DNA of 33,558 bases, from contig JBDLIU010000015.1 in the NCBI GenBank assembly GCA_039714715.1, forward strand, positions 1-33,558, given 5' to 3'. Shown one piece after another: positions 25,900 through 33,558 of the stretch. Origin of the DNA: S012-113 sp039714715. Lineage in GTDB: Bacteria; Bacteroidota; Bacteroidia; Cytophagales; Cyclobacteriaceae. Each line of letters opens with the position of its first letter. Position 1 is the stretch's first letter. The translations under genes were made by a program, and so were the position numbers. Under the pieces are notes generated by a model. It did no database searches. It saw nothing but the letters and a program-made list of their open reading frames with translations, and was not told the DNA's origin.

Positions 25900-27303
25900 A
25901 TGGAAGGGAGCTTTAAGAGAAAAAAGGAAAACGAATTAGTAAAGAGGTACGAAGAGACCTATAAAAATCAGCAATACAGTTACTTTTCATTAGAAGATTT
26001 CGAAGAAATCATTTCTTATTATTTGGGACAAGACCAAGTAAAAAAGGCACTACATGCAGTTCGACAAGCTGAATCACAATTCCCGTACTCAATTGAAATC
26101 ATGTTATTGAAATCTCAGATATTGATAAATGATGAAAATTATTCTGATGCATTGGAAGTACTGGATACGGCAGAAACATTTCAACCTTATGAATCTGAGA
26201 TATTTATGTTGAGGGGTTCTCTTTATTCTTTTATGGATAAACAGGATTTGGCCCTGGAAGAGTATACTAAAGCCTTAACATTTGCAGAAAACAAAGATGA
26301 AGTATACTACCATTTAGGTGTACTGGAGCAAGCGCGAGAAAATTATGAAAAAGCTATCGAGTATTTCGATAAAGCCTTAGAAGTGAATATTTATAATGAG
26401 AATGTGCTTTACGATCTGGCATTTTGTCTGGATATAACAGGTAAGACCAATGAGAGTATTTCTTACTATAAAAAGTTCATTGACGCAGATCCTTATTCAT
26501 ATTTTGCATGGTATAACCTGGGTATCGCTTATTCTAAAATGGAGCAACTGGAAGATGCAATAAACGCATTCGAGTATGCTGTGATCATTGAAGAGGACTT
26601 TTCTTCTGCTCATTTTAATCTTGGCAATGCTAATCTACAGTCAGGGAATTACCAAAAATCGCTGGAATCATTCTATAAAACACTTGATATTGAAGGACCA
26701 GGTACAGATCTGTTTAATATGCTCGGCACAGTATACGAAAAACTTGAACAATATGATCTGGGATTAAAATATTTCCAAAAGGCTAGTAAACTGGAAGTGA
26801 TGAATGACCAGGCATGGTATGGGGCAGGACTATGCATGAGCAAATTAAACAGATGGTTTGAAGCCCAACATTATTTCAATAAAGCACTTAAGATAGATTC
26901 TGATAATGCAACCTATTGGCTTGCCATAGCAGAAGCAGATTATAAGGTTGGTAATCTTATTTCCAGCCTTGATGCATACGAAGAAGCCGCGTTATTAATG
27001 CCAGGTAACCCTAAAGTCTGGCTTGATTGGTCATTTATTTATTTTGAACAAGGTGAGCTGGATAAGGCTATTAGCACTGTAGAAAAGGGCATTGAGGAAA
27101 ACATTGAAAAGGCAGAATTGGTGTATCGATTATCTGCTTATTATATTGCTGATAACAAGTACAAAGAAGCATTTAAAAGTCTTGAAAATGCTTTACATTT
27201 GGACTATGAAAAACATACAGACCTTTTGTCGTTTTTCTCAAACATTGAAACACAAAAGGCATTGTTCAAAATAATTGATAAGTTCAAAAAAGACCATTTC
27301 TGA
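25900..27303 (+). CDS. Tetratricopeptide repeat protein
   Basis: This 467-residue soluble protein is built almost wholly of TPR units from about residue 35 onward (for example EVYYHLGVLEQARENYEKAI, YFAWYNLGIAYSKMEQLED, SAHFNLGNANLQSGNYQKSL), about 11-12 repeats with no enzymatic domain. The N-terminus is charged and shows no signal peptide, so it is cytoplasmic and probably a protein-binding scaffold. The stop (TGA) shares its last base with the ATG of the next gene (TGATG), so it is coupled to phosphosulfolactate synthase. The function is otherwise unknown. Confidence 0.92.
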   Translation: MEGSFKRKKENELVKRYEETYKNQQYSYFSLEDFEEIISYYLGQDQVKKALHAVRQAESQFPYSIEIMLLKSQILINDENYSDALEVLDTAETFQPYESEIFMLRGSLYSFMDKQDLALEEYTKALTFAENKDEVYYHLGVLEQARENYEKAIEYFDKALEVNIYNENVLYDLAFCLDITGKTNESISYYKKFIDADPYSYFAWYNLGIAYSKMEQLEDAINAFEYAVIIEEDFSSAHFNLGNANLQSGNYQKSLESFYKTLDIEGPGTDLFNMLGTVYEKLEQYDLGLKYFQKASKLEVMNDQAWYGAGLCMSKLNRWFEAQHYFNKALKIDSDNATYWLAIAEADYKVGNLISSLDAYEEAALLMPGNPKVWLDWSFIYFEQGELDKAISTVEKGIEENIEKAELVYRLSAYYIADNKYKEAFKSLENALHLDYEKHTDLLSFFSNIETQKALFKIIDKFKKDHF

Positions 27304-28061
27304 TGAATTACACCTTAACTAAAATTCCTGAGCGTACAACCAAGCCCAGAGAATATGGCTTTACTATGGCTATGGATAAAGGGCTTAGCTGCCGACAAGT
27401 AGAAGATTTTCTAAGTGTTGCCGCTAATCATGTTGATATTGTTAAACTAGGATGGGGAACATCTTTCGTTACTCCTACACTAACAGATAAGCTAAAGATT
27501 TATGCTGATGCCGGTATCCCGGTTTATTTTGGCGGTACGCTGTTCGAAGCATTTATTATTAGAGACCAATTCGATGATTATCGAAAAATATTAGATAAAT
27601 ACGGTATGGAATATGCCGAAGTCTCTGATGGCTCTATAGAGCTTAACCATGATAAGAAATGTGATTACATTAAAAAGCTTTCAGAGCAGGTAACAGTTTT
27701 ATCTGAGGTAGGATCTAAAGATGTTGAAAAAATTATTCCTCCTTATAAGTGGATTGAATTAATGCAGAAGGAATTGGATGCGGGTTCATGGAAAGTTATT
27801 GGCGAAGCACGTGAAAGTGGAAATGTAGGTTTATTCCGCTCAACTGGTGAAGTAAGATCTGGTTTGGTTCAGGAAATACTGACAAAAATTCCATCCGAAA
27901 AAATTATTTGGGAAGCACCACAAAAAGCCCAACAAGTTTGGTTCATTAAGCTAATTGGGACAAATGTAAACCTGGGTAATATTGCTCCTCAGGAAGTTAT
28001 CCCACTCGAAACAATCAGGATTGGCTTACGAGGAGATACTTTTAGCCATTTCCTGAGCTAA
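27303..28061 (+). CDS. Phosphosulfolactate synthase (ComA-like)
   Basis: This 252-residue TIM-barrel protein is of the ComA family, which adds sulfite to phosphoenolpyruvate to give (R)-phosphosulfolactate. Visible family segments are FTMAMDKGLS, VDIVKLGWGTSFV, GIPVYFGGTLFEAF, VLSEVGSKD and KVIGEARESGNVGLF. In methanogens the product leads to coenzyme M. In Bacteroidota, which lack CoM, it could feed sulfolactate or cysteate used for capnine-type sulfonolipids; this is inference. No comB or comC homologue is adjacent. The gene overlaps the TPR gene by one base; repeat copy B starts 16 bp after the stop. Confidence 0.9.
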   Translation: MNYTLTKIPERTTKPREYGFTMAMDKGLSCRQVEDFLSVAANHVDIVKLGWGTSFVTPTLTDKLKIYADAGIPVYFGGTLFEAFIIRDQFDDYRKILDKYGMEYAEVSDGSIELNHDKKCDYIKKLSEQVTVLSEVGSKDVEKIIPPYKWIELMQKELDAGSWKVIGEARESGNVGLFRSTGEVRSGLVQEILTKIPSEKIIWEAPQKAQQVWFIKLIGTNVNLGNIAPQEVIPLETIRIGLRGDTFSHFLS

Positions 28062-28077
28062 GAAAAGCCTATATTTT

Positions 28078-28318
28078 TAACCCGAATAATTCATTACTTA
28101 TTTATAAAGAATGGAGATGTTACTTCTTAGCAAATTGTTTTTCAATATATTAGGTGAAAGGGTTAATCCTGATGGGTACAATTTTAATAATCCAAATTAG
28201 AGTAATAGTATGTAATATATTAAAATTGTACTCCATCAGCTACTTTTAAAGTCAATTATGAATGATTGGTCATTGACATCCGCATAAAAGGATTAATATT
28301 TATGAATATTCCGGGTAA
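28078..28318. repeat. ACCCGAAT repeat family, copy B (about 241 bp)
   Basis: Same orientation and layout as copy A. The ends are ACCCGAATAATTCA and TGAATATTCCGGGTA. The inner inverted repeat (CTGATGGGTACAATTTTA with its complement at about 28220-28238) is essentially identical to that of copy A, while the connecting sequence has diverged. The right end abuts the ATG of the DUF368 gene (28319), so the element supplies its whole 5' leader. Copies A and B bracket the TPR-comA gene pair as direct repeats. Confidence 0.85.
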
Positions 28319-29251
28319 ATGAGGAAACTTAAGGATTACATTCTGCTATTCTTCAAAGGAATGGCCATGGGAGGAGCAGATGTTGTTCCAGGAGTTTCCG
28401 GTGGCACAATCGCTTTTATATCTGGTATTTATGAAGAACTGATTAATTCAATAAAATCAGTTAATCTTAAAAATCTTAAACTGCTCTTTTCAGGGAAGTT
28501 TAAAGAATTCTGGACGGCTATTAATGGCAACTTTTTATTAGTACTGTTTTTAGGAATTCTTACCAGTATTAAATCTCTGGCTTCACTTCTTATCTATCTG
28601 AAAGGTGCCTACCCTATTCAATTATGGTCTTTTTTCTGGGGTTTAATAATGATTTCCTCAATTGTTGTTCTGAGGCAAATCAATAAATGGAATTTTCGTG
28701 TAGTATTAGCTGGTATTGCTGGAATTCTTCTAGCAATCATAGTAACAAGTTTAACGCCAGCCCAGACTTCTGATTCATATCCAATGGTAATCCTTAGTGG
28801 TGTATTAGGAATATCTGCAATGATATTACCGGGGATCTCCGGTGCTTTCATTCTACTGATACTGGGAAAATATGAATTGATACTCACGGCATTAAGTGAA
28901 TTAAATCTGGTTATAATTGGGCTATTCCTGTTAGGATGTGTAATTGGCTTGGTCACTTTTGTTCGTCTTATTTCCTGGCTATTAAGTAAATATCACAATG
29001 TTGCAGTGGCATTACTTGCCGGTTTTATGATGGGCTCATTAAACAAACTATGGCCATGGAAGCAAACACTCGAGTATCAGGTTGACAGTGAAGGCAACCA
29101 GATGCCCTTTATTGATGTCAATGTAATGCCGAATAAGTTTTATGAAGTTACCGGGGAGGATCCGGTTATAATTCAGGCCCTATTGTTTATGGCCCTGGGA
29201 TTTTTTATTGTTGTAGTAATTGAGAAAGTTGCCCTGCGAATAAAAAAATAA
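28319..29251 (+). CDS. DUF368 membrane protein, undecaprenyl-phosphate flippase (PopT-like)
   Basis: This 310-residue protein has about eight to nine hydrophobic segments. The DUF368 hallmark is at the N-terminus (GMAMGGADVVPGVSGGTIAF) and is repeated in inverted-topology form in the second half (SAMILPGISGAFILLILGKYE). DUF368 proteins were recently shown in other bacteria to return undecaprenyl phosphate to the cytoplasmic face for cell-wall and polysaccharide synthesis; the same role is expected here. The ATG directly follows repeat copy B, and no Shine-Dalgarno is visible. The aroE gene follows after 6 bp. Confidence 0.92.
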   Translation: MRKLKDYILLFFKGMAMGGADVVPGVSGGTIAFISGIYEELINSIKSVNLKNLKLLFSGKFKEFWTAINGNFLLVLFLGILTSIKSLASLLIYLKGAYPIQLWSFFWGLIMISSIVVLRQINKWNFRVVLAGIAGILLAIIVTSLTPAQTSDSYPMVILSGVLGISAMILPGISGAFILLILGKYELILTALSELNLVIIGLFLLGCVIGLVTFVRLISWLLSKYHNVAVALLAGFMMGSLNKLWPWKQTLEYQVDSEGNQMPFIDVNVMPNKFYEVTGEDPVIIQALLFMALGFFIVVVIEKVALRIKK

Positions 29252-29257
29252 AAGGCT

Positions 29258-29995
29258 ATGGCCATTTATGGACTGATAGGATATCCTTTATCACATTCAT
29301 TTTCAAAAAAGTACTTTGAAAATAAATTTCAATCTGAGTCACTTAGAGATAATCAGTACAAGTTATTCGAGATAGAAAAGGTAGATAGCTTAAAGGATAT
29401 CATTAAACAAAATCCTAACCTTAAAGGCCTTAATATAACAATCCCCCATAAAGAATCTGTTATTCCATACCTGGATAAATTAAACGATACCGCTAAAAAA
29501 GTAGGAGCAGTTAATGTAATAAGAGTTGAGGATAAATATCTTACTGGCTATAATTCAGATTATTTTGGATTCGAAAAATCATTATTTCAATGGTTCCCTG
29601 AAGTTAAAATAAGCAAAGCTGTTATTCTTGGCACTGGTGGTGCAGCTAAAGCAGTGATGGCCGTTCTAAAAGATAACAATATTGAGTTTACGCTTGTATC
29701 AAGAACGGAATCTACTCATGCTATTTCATACCAGCGACTTAATACATCAAATATTATTGCAGAAAGTAATCTGATCATAAATACTACTCCCCTGGGAATG
29801 GCGCCTAAACCAGAAGGACATCCGGCTATAGATTATAATCAGCTATCAGACACTCATTATGTATATGATCTGATTTATAATCCTGCGGAAACTACCTTTC
29901 TTAAGAAGGCTTACCAACATGGAGCTAAAATTAAGAATGGATATGAGATGCTTGAACTACAAGCCGAGAAATCATGGGAAATATGGACTTCATAG
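29258..29995 (+). CDS. aroE: Shikimate dehydrogenase
   Basis: This 245-residue enzyme reduces 3-dehydroshikimate with NADPH in aromatic amino-acid biosynthesis. The shikimate-binding GYPLSHSFSKKYF (Ser-x-Ser), the catalytic Lys in NITIPHKESV, Asn in GAVNVI and Asp in NSDYFGFEKS are all present. The nucleotide-binding loop is GTGGAAKAV. The later INTTPLGM and the C-terminal GYEMLELQAEKSWEIW are also standard. Its length is normal for the compact Bacteroidota form. It follows the DUF368 gene by 6 bp and is probably co-transcribed with it. Confidence 0.96.
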   Translation: MAIYGLIGYPLSHSFSKKYFENKFQSESLRDNQYKLFEIEKVDSLKDIIKQNPNLKGLNITIPHKESVIPYLDKLNDTAKKVGAVNVIRVEDKYLTGYNSDYFGFEKSLFQWFPEVKISKAVILGTGGAAKAVMAVLKDNNIEFTLVSRTESTHAISYQRLNTSNIIAESNLIINTTPLGMAPKPEGHPAIDYNQLSDTHYVYDLIYNPAETTFLKKAYQHGAKIKNGYEMLELQAEKSWEIWTS

Positions 29996-30012
29996 GTATT
30001 TTTGCATTAATT

Positions 30013-30044
30013 TACTGGTCGTAGCTTCGAAGCTACGACCAGTA
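30013..30044. repeat. Perfect 32-bp palindrome before uvrB
   Basis: The arm TACTGGTCGTAGCTTC is followed at once by its exact reverse complement, with no spacer. It lies in the 60-bp gap between the aroE stop and the uvrB ATG. No U-run follows on either strand, so it is not a standard intrinsic terminator. It could be an operator (for instance for damage control of uvrB), a transcript-end hairpin, or a small REP-like palindrome. Confidence 0.85.
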
Positions 30045-30055
30045 TGGTAATGTCT

Positions 30056-32077
30056 ATGAAGTTCAATCTAACAAGCGAATTTAAACCTACAGGTGACCAG
30101 CCTCAAGCTATTGAGCAAATTGTTGATGGGCTAAAGCGAGGAGACAGAGCACAAACATTGCTTGGTGTTACCGGATCCGGGAAGACCTTTACAGTGGCTA
30201 ATGTAATTCAGGAAACCCAGAGACCTACTTTAATTCTTAGTCATAATAAAACCCTCGCTGCTCAGCTATACGGGGAATTCAAACAGTTTTTCCCTGACAA
30301 CGCGGTTGAATACTTTATTTCGTATTATGATTATTACCAGCCAGAGGCATTTTTGCCCACCACAGGGTTATATATTGAGAAAGACTTATCAATAAACCAG
30401 GAAATAGAGAAACTTAGGTTGAGAACAACCTCTGCCTTATTAAGTGGCAGAAGAGACATAATAGTGGTAGCCTCTGTTTCATGTATTTATGGAATTGGTA
30501 ATCCTGAAGAGTTCGGCAAAAATGTGATTGAATTACAGGTTGGAGATACAGTGGTTAGAAATCAACTTTTATTTTCTTTAGTAGACATTTTATACAGCAG
30601 AACGGAAGCTGAATTTAGTCATGGTACTTTCAGGGTAAAGGGCGATACGGTTGATGTATTTGTAGCCTATGGAGATTTTGCATTCAGAATCGTATTTTGG
30701 GGTGATGAGATCGAATCTCTCCAGACAATCGATCCCAATACTGGAAAGCGAATTACTGAGGAATCCTCTATAATTATATACCCTGCCAATTTATTTGTTA
30801 CAGGAAAGGACACGCTGCAACAAGCTATTTATGAAATTCAGGATGACCTTGTTTCGCAAATCCAGTTGTTTGAAGAAGAGGGAAGAACAATTGAATCAAA
30901 AAGAATTAAGGAGCGCACTGAATTTGATCTGGAAATGATGCGTGAGCTCGGGTATTGTCCGGGTGTGGAAAATTACTCAAGGTATTTTGACAGAAGATCT
31001 TCCGGCTCTCGTCCATTTTGTCTTTTGGATTATTTTCCTGACGATTTTTTAATGGTTATTGATGAAAGTCATGTAACCATACCCCAGATTAAAGCCATGT
31101 GGGGAGGAGACCGGTCAAGGAAAATGAACCTGGTTGAATATGGATTCCGGCTTCCATCTGCAATGGATAACCGGCCATTAACATTTAGTGAGTTTCAATC
31201 TCTTACAAGCCAGGTAATCTATGTAAGTGCTACCCCGGCAGATCTTGAATTGGAGGCATCGGAAGGTATAGTTGTAGAACAACTAATACGACCAACAGGC
31301 CTGCTGGATCCAGCCATTCAGGTTCGACCAAGCCTCAATCAAATTGATGATTTATTAGAGGAGATAGATGAAACGGTAGCTAAGAATGAACGTGTATTAG
31401 TGACAACGCTGACCAAAAGGATGGCTGAAGAGTTAAGCAAGTTCCTGGCACGTGCCGAAATAAAAACCCGGTATATTCACTCCGAAGTTGACACGTTGGA
31501 CAGGGTTGAAATACTTCGGGAGTTGAGGCTTGGAGAATTTGATGTCCTGGTTGGTGTTAATTTGTTAAGAGAAGGACTTGACCTGCCAGAAGTATCCCTC
31601 GTTGCTATTCTCGATGCAGATAAGGAAGGATTTCTACGTAATGTTAAGTCTCTTATTCAAACCATTGGTAGAGCTGCCCGAAATGCACAAGGCAGAGTGC
31701 TGATGTATGCAGATAAGGTAACCAACTCCATGCAAATTGCTATTGACGAAACCAACCGAAGGAGAAAAATTCAAGCTGAGTACAACACAGCCAATAATAT
31801 TGTTCCTAAAACCATACTAAGGTCTAAAGAAGCCATCCTGGACCAAACCAAGGTAGCAGATGCCAAGAAGGAAGCCAAACAATACTATGTAGAACCCGAA
31901 GAAACAAGTATGGCTGCAGATCCTGTGATGGCCTATATGACTAAAGAAGAGATAGAAAAGCAAATAAAGACTACTCAAAAAAACATGGAAAAAGCTGCCA
32001 AAGATTTAGACTTTATTGCTGCTGCTAAGTATCGGGATGAGTTGGATGAGTTAAAGAAGATTAGGGAAAAACCTTAA
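30056..32077 (+). CDS. uvrB: Excinuclease ABC subunit B
   Basis: This nucleotide-excision-repair helicase-like protein has 673 residues from ATG 30056. That start gives the conserved KFNLTSEFKPTGDQPQAIEQ and the same length as E. coli UvrB; in-frame ATGs at 30044 and 30050 would add only VMS-type leader. It has Walker A LGVTGSGKTFTVAN, the beta-hairpin YYDYYQPEAFLP, Walker B-type VIDESHV, helicase motifs TTLTKRMAEELS and IQTIGRAARNAQG, and a C-terminal UVR motif (AAAKYRDELDELKKI) that contacts UvrC. It loads damaged DNA after UvrA. It is monocistronic. Confidence 0.98.
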   Translation: MKFNLTSEFKPTGDQPQAIEQIVDGLKRGDRAQTLLGVTGSGKTFTVANVIQETQRPTLILSHNKTLAAQLYGEFKQFFPDNAVEYFISYYDYYQPEAFLPTTGLYIEKDLSINQEIEKLRLRTTSALLSGRRDIIVVASVSCIYGIGNPEEFGKNVIELQVGDTVVRNQLLFSLVDILYSRTEAEFSHGTFRVKGDTVDVFVAYGDFAFRIVFWGDEIESLQTIDPNTGKRITEESSIIIYPANLFVTGKDTLQQAIYEIQDDLVSQIQLFEEEGRTIESKRIKERTEFDLEMMRELGYCPGVENYSRYFDRRSSGSRPFCLLDYFPDDFLMVIDESHVTIPQIKAMWGGDRSRKMNLVEYGFRLPSAMDNRPLTFSEFQSLTSQVIYVSATPADLELEASEGIVVEQLIRPTGLLDPAIQVRPSLNQIDDLLEEIDETVAKNERVLVTTLTKRMAEELSKFLARAEIKTRYIHSEVDTLDRVEILRELRLGEFDVLVGVNLLREGLDLPEVSLVAILDADKEGFLRNVKSLIQTIGRAARNAQGRVLMYADKVTNSMQIAIDETNRRRKIQAEYNTANNIVPKTILRSKEAILDQTKVADAKKEAKQYYVEPEETSMAADPVMAYMTKEEIEKQIKTTQKNMEKAAKDLDFIAAAKYRDELDELKKIREKP

Positions 32078-32092
32078 CTATGTGTCAAAAAA

Positions 32093-32116
32093 AACCTGGT
32101 AATTTCTTACCAGGTT
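32093..32116 (-). terminator. Terminator between uvrB and the lipoprotein gene
   Basis: A 10-bp perfect stem (AACCTGGTAA with TTACCAGGTT) has a 4-base loop. On the minus strand it runs into eight T, giving a strong terminator for the lipoprotein/receptor operon. On the plus strand only a weak T-poor tail follows, so it may end uvrB less efficiently. Confidence 0.88.
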
Positions 32117-32144
32117 CTCCGTTTATAAGGCTTCTTTATATTCC

Positions 32145-33302
32145 TTAGTTCTCCATTTCAACATAATCTCCACTTGCATCCAATATAAGTAATGCAGTAA
32201 GATCTCCTGCAGGATATGTGTTATAGGTAACAAAATACTTTTGTCCTTCTTCGCTTGCTGGGAAGTTTAATTTTAGAACAAATCCAATTGCTTCTATTAT
32301 TTCAGCGTGCGACCATTGGGTACCAAAGTTCCCGTATGACCTTATATTATCTCTAGCTGCTGCGTTACCCAATCCATTAGCCTCATCACCACAAACTGCA
32401 TAATCTGCAGAAGTAAATGTGTATTTAACAGTGTTGTCCGGAACCCAAACTGTTCCATCATGACCAAAGTCCAATGATTCAGTAGTAGTCTGATATGCAT
32501 CTCCATATGATATCCATTCAGTGCCACTGAAAATGTATAATGCTACAGCAGGCACATTTGGATCGCCAGACCCTCCCCAATCATCAAAATTATATTGTAT
32601 CACTATCTTATCTCCAGCCTCAAGGTTTAAAGAATAATAATCATTGGCTGTGCTATATAGATAATTTAAATACGAAGGCATTTTCTCTGCACCTTCACTT
32701 TTTGTGCTAAAATCAGTTCCACTCTCAGAGAAAAAATCTCCATACACATCATCAGGTAAAATCGATGCATATTGCCATCCATAAGCTACAGTATAAACCA
32801 CTCGACTAACCGCACCTGCATGAAAGCTACCATCATAATAATCAAAAGTAATGTCTGCATAGTCTCCATCTCCAGCATCAGGGAACTTCCAGTTTGCATA
32901 TTCGGCAACTTCTTCATCTGGATTTCCAAAATTATCATATGTATCTTTACCATGGAAAAGGTCATAATCTTCAGAAGGTACTGTAAGTTCTGTATAATCT
33001 CCTCCTAAATCAGGAGAGCTACCATTATAGAACTCATAGCTAACTAATGCAGATGAATTTTTACCTAGAGCTGGGAAATTAGTCTTTAATATTAATGGGA
33101 CCTTCGCTTTTACATCTTCAATATTACTAAATGTGCCATAGCTTTCATCTGCCAATTCGTAATCATCATCTGTCAGTGTATAAATAAGGTCATCAACAAA
33201 TGTTTTATTATCTTCTATTTCTTTGTTGACATCACTAAGCGGATCACAAGCCACAATTACTAATGCAGCCAACAACAATATATATATGTTTGAAATTTTC
33301 AT
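32145..33302 (-). CDS. Acidic surface lipoprotein of unknown function
   Basis: This 385-residue protein has a lipoprotein signal peptide (lipobox VIVAC, Cys19) followed by CDPLSD; acidic residues just after the Cys resemble the surface-export signal of Bacteroidota lipoproteins. The mature protein is very acidic and rich in Tyr, Asp and Gly, beta-like throughout. An N-terminal segment (about 44-95: LTDDDYELADESYGTF, then ILKTNFPA and VSYEFYNG) is echoed near the C-terminus (about 298-365: FTSADYAVCGDE, YGNFG, VLKLNFPA, VTYNTYPAG), so the domain appears twice. The gene lies 18 bp after a TonB-dependent receptor gene and is likely its partner lipoprotein, not a recognisable SusD. Confidence 0.8.
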   Translation of the reverse strand: MKISNIYILLLAALVIVACDPLSDVNKEIEDNKTFVDDLIYTLTDDDYELADESYGTFSNIEDVKAKVPLILKTNFPALGKNSSALVSYEFYNGSSPDLGGDYTELTVPSEDYDLFHGKDTYDNFGNPDEEVAEYANWKFPDAGDGDYADITFDYYDGSFHAGAVSRVVYTVAYGWQYASILPDDVYGDFFSESGTDFSTKSEGAEKMPSYLNYLYSTANDYYSLNLEAGDKIVIQYNFDDWGGSGDPNVPAVALYIFSGTEWISYGDAYQTTTESLDFGHDGTVWVPDNTVKYTFTSADYAVCGDEANGLGNAAARDNIRSYGNFGTQWSHAEIIEAIGFVLKLNFPASEEGQKYFVTYNTYPAGDLTALLILDASGDYVEMEN

Positions 33303-33320
33303 TTTTCTTCAATTAAATTA

Positions 33321-33558
33321 TTAGAACTTTAATCTTAAACTCATAGTCCATGTTCTTCCAAAGCCCATGTAAACTTTTGCTTCTTCCAGTGTAGCTGCAT
33401 CAAATGCATCTGGCACATATTCTGTATCAAATGCATTATTTAATCTACCATTAAGTGAAGCATTCATGTTGCCCATTGTAAATGCGTAACGGAATCCAAA
33501 ATCAAATAATCCGAATGAAGGTAATAGTAATGCTTGAGTATTCGCTTCTCCTGAAGCA
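33321..33558 (-). CDS. TonB-dependent receptor, C-terminal part (runs off the window)
   Basis: The minus strand is open from the window end to a TAA at 33321-33323, giving 78 residues. They contain FGFRYAFTMGNMNASLNGRL, NNAFDTEYVPDAFD and the terminal strand GFGRTWTMSLRLKF, the normal last strands of a TonB-dependent outer-membrane receptor with the aromatic C-terminus needed for barrel assembly. The rest of the gene lies outside. It is upstream of the acidic lipoprotein gene on the same strand, so the two form a receptor-lipoprotein uptake pair. Substrate unknown. Confidence 0.88.
   Translation of the reverse strand, partial: ASGEANTQALLLPSFGLFDFGFRYAFTMGNMNASLNGRLNNAFDTEYVPDAFDAATLEEAKVYMGFGRTWTMSLRLKF

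Noticed and set aside
25639..28318. CRISPR-like or composite-transposon reading of copies A and B
   Set aside because: Only two full copies 2.2 kb apart with no spacer array. The genes between are not transposition genes, so cargo status is not supported.
30013..30044. Intrinsic terminator of aroE
   Set aside because: The hairpin is strong but no T-run follows on the plus strand, so a standard intrinsic terminator is not supported.

Overview
The window is an AT-rich stretch of a chromosome from the phylum Bacteroidota, most likely a Cytophagales-type marine or soil bacterium. Four things point there: a secreted protein with a type IX secretion (T9SS) C-terminal sorting domain, a TonB-dependent receptor C-terminus next to a surface-type lipoprotein, DUF4421 and PorT-like beta-barrel proteins, and several Bacteroidota -7 promoter boxes (TAnnTTTG) with almost no Shine-Dalgarno sequences. 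The assignment is inferred from gene content; no 16S rRNA gene is present.

Layout. 1-3.5 kb: tRNA-Arg(ACG), an outer-membrane barrel protein, and rpoN (sigma-54) coupled to a small membrane protein. 3.6-5.0 kb: asnS, with a different multi-hairpin palindromic element on each side. 5.3-10.4 kb: two divergent DASS/SLC13 transporters, the second followed by an AlbA_2/winged-helix regulator, then a PIN-PhoH ATPase. 10.4-12.5 kb: a DUF4421 protein and a PhoD-like phosphatase lipoprotein on the minus strand. 12.7 kb: tRNA-Arg(CCT) with its own promoter and terminator. 12.8-18.2 kb: a secreted CotH-like kinase divergent from a DUF4956 / HlyD-like adaptor / TolC-like operon. 18.2-19.35 kb: hflX. 19.6-25.6 kb: an exopolysaccharide cluster (glycosyltransferase, Wza-like export lipoprotein, BY-kinase/Wzc, PHP phosphatase, NAD-dependent epimerase). 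25.9-30.0 kb: a TPR protein, phosphosulfolactate synthase (ComA-like), DUF368 lipid-carrier flippase and aroE. 30.0-32.1 kb: uvrB. 32.1-33.56 kb: an acidic surface lipoprotein and the end of a TonB-dependent receptor.

How the parts fit. The export lipoprotein, BY-kinase and phosphatase form a classic phospho-regulated polysaccharide export module. The glycosyltransferase, the epimerase and probably the DUF368 undecaprenyl-phosphate recycler serve the same envelope chemistry. The CotH/DUF4956/HlyD/TolC block looks like an envelope-spanning system without any ATPase or proton-driven pump of a known class, and it is the most unusual gene set here. PhoH2, hflX, asnS, uvrB, aroE and rpoN are core genes.

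Non-coding structure is the other highlight. A repeat family of about 240 bp with nested inverted repeats occurs at 25.64-25.89 kb and 28.08-28.32 kb, and an inverted, internally deleted copy lies at 20.72-20.76 kb. Two other palindromic elements flank asnS, one with a possible 7-bp target duplication. A perfect 32-bp palindrome ends 11 bp before the uvrB start. No CRISPR array, prophage, transposase gene or rRNA was seen.
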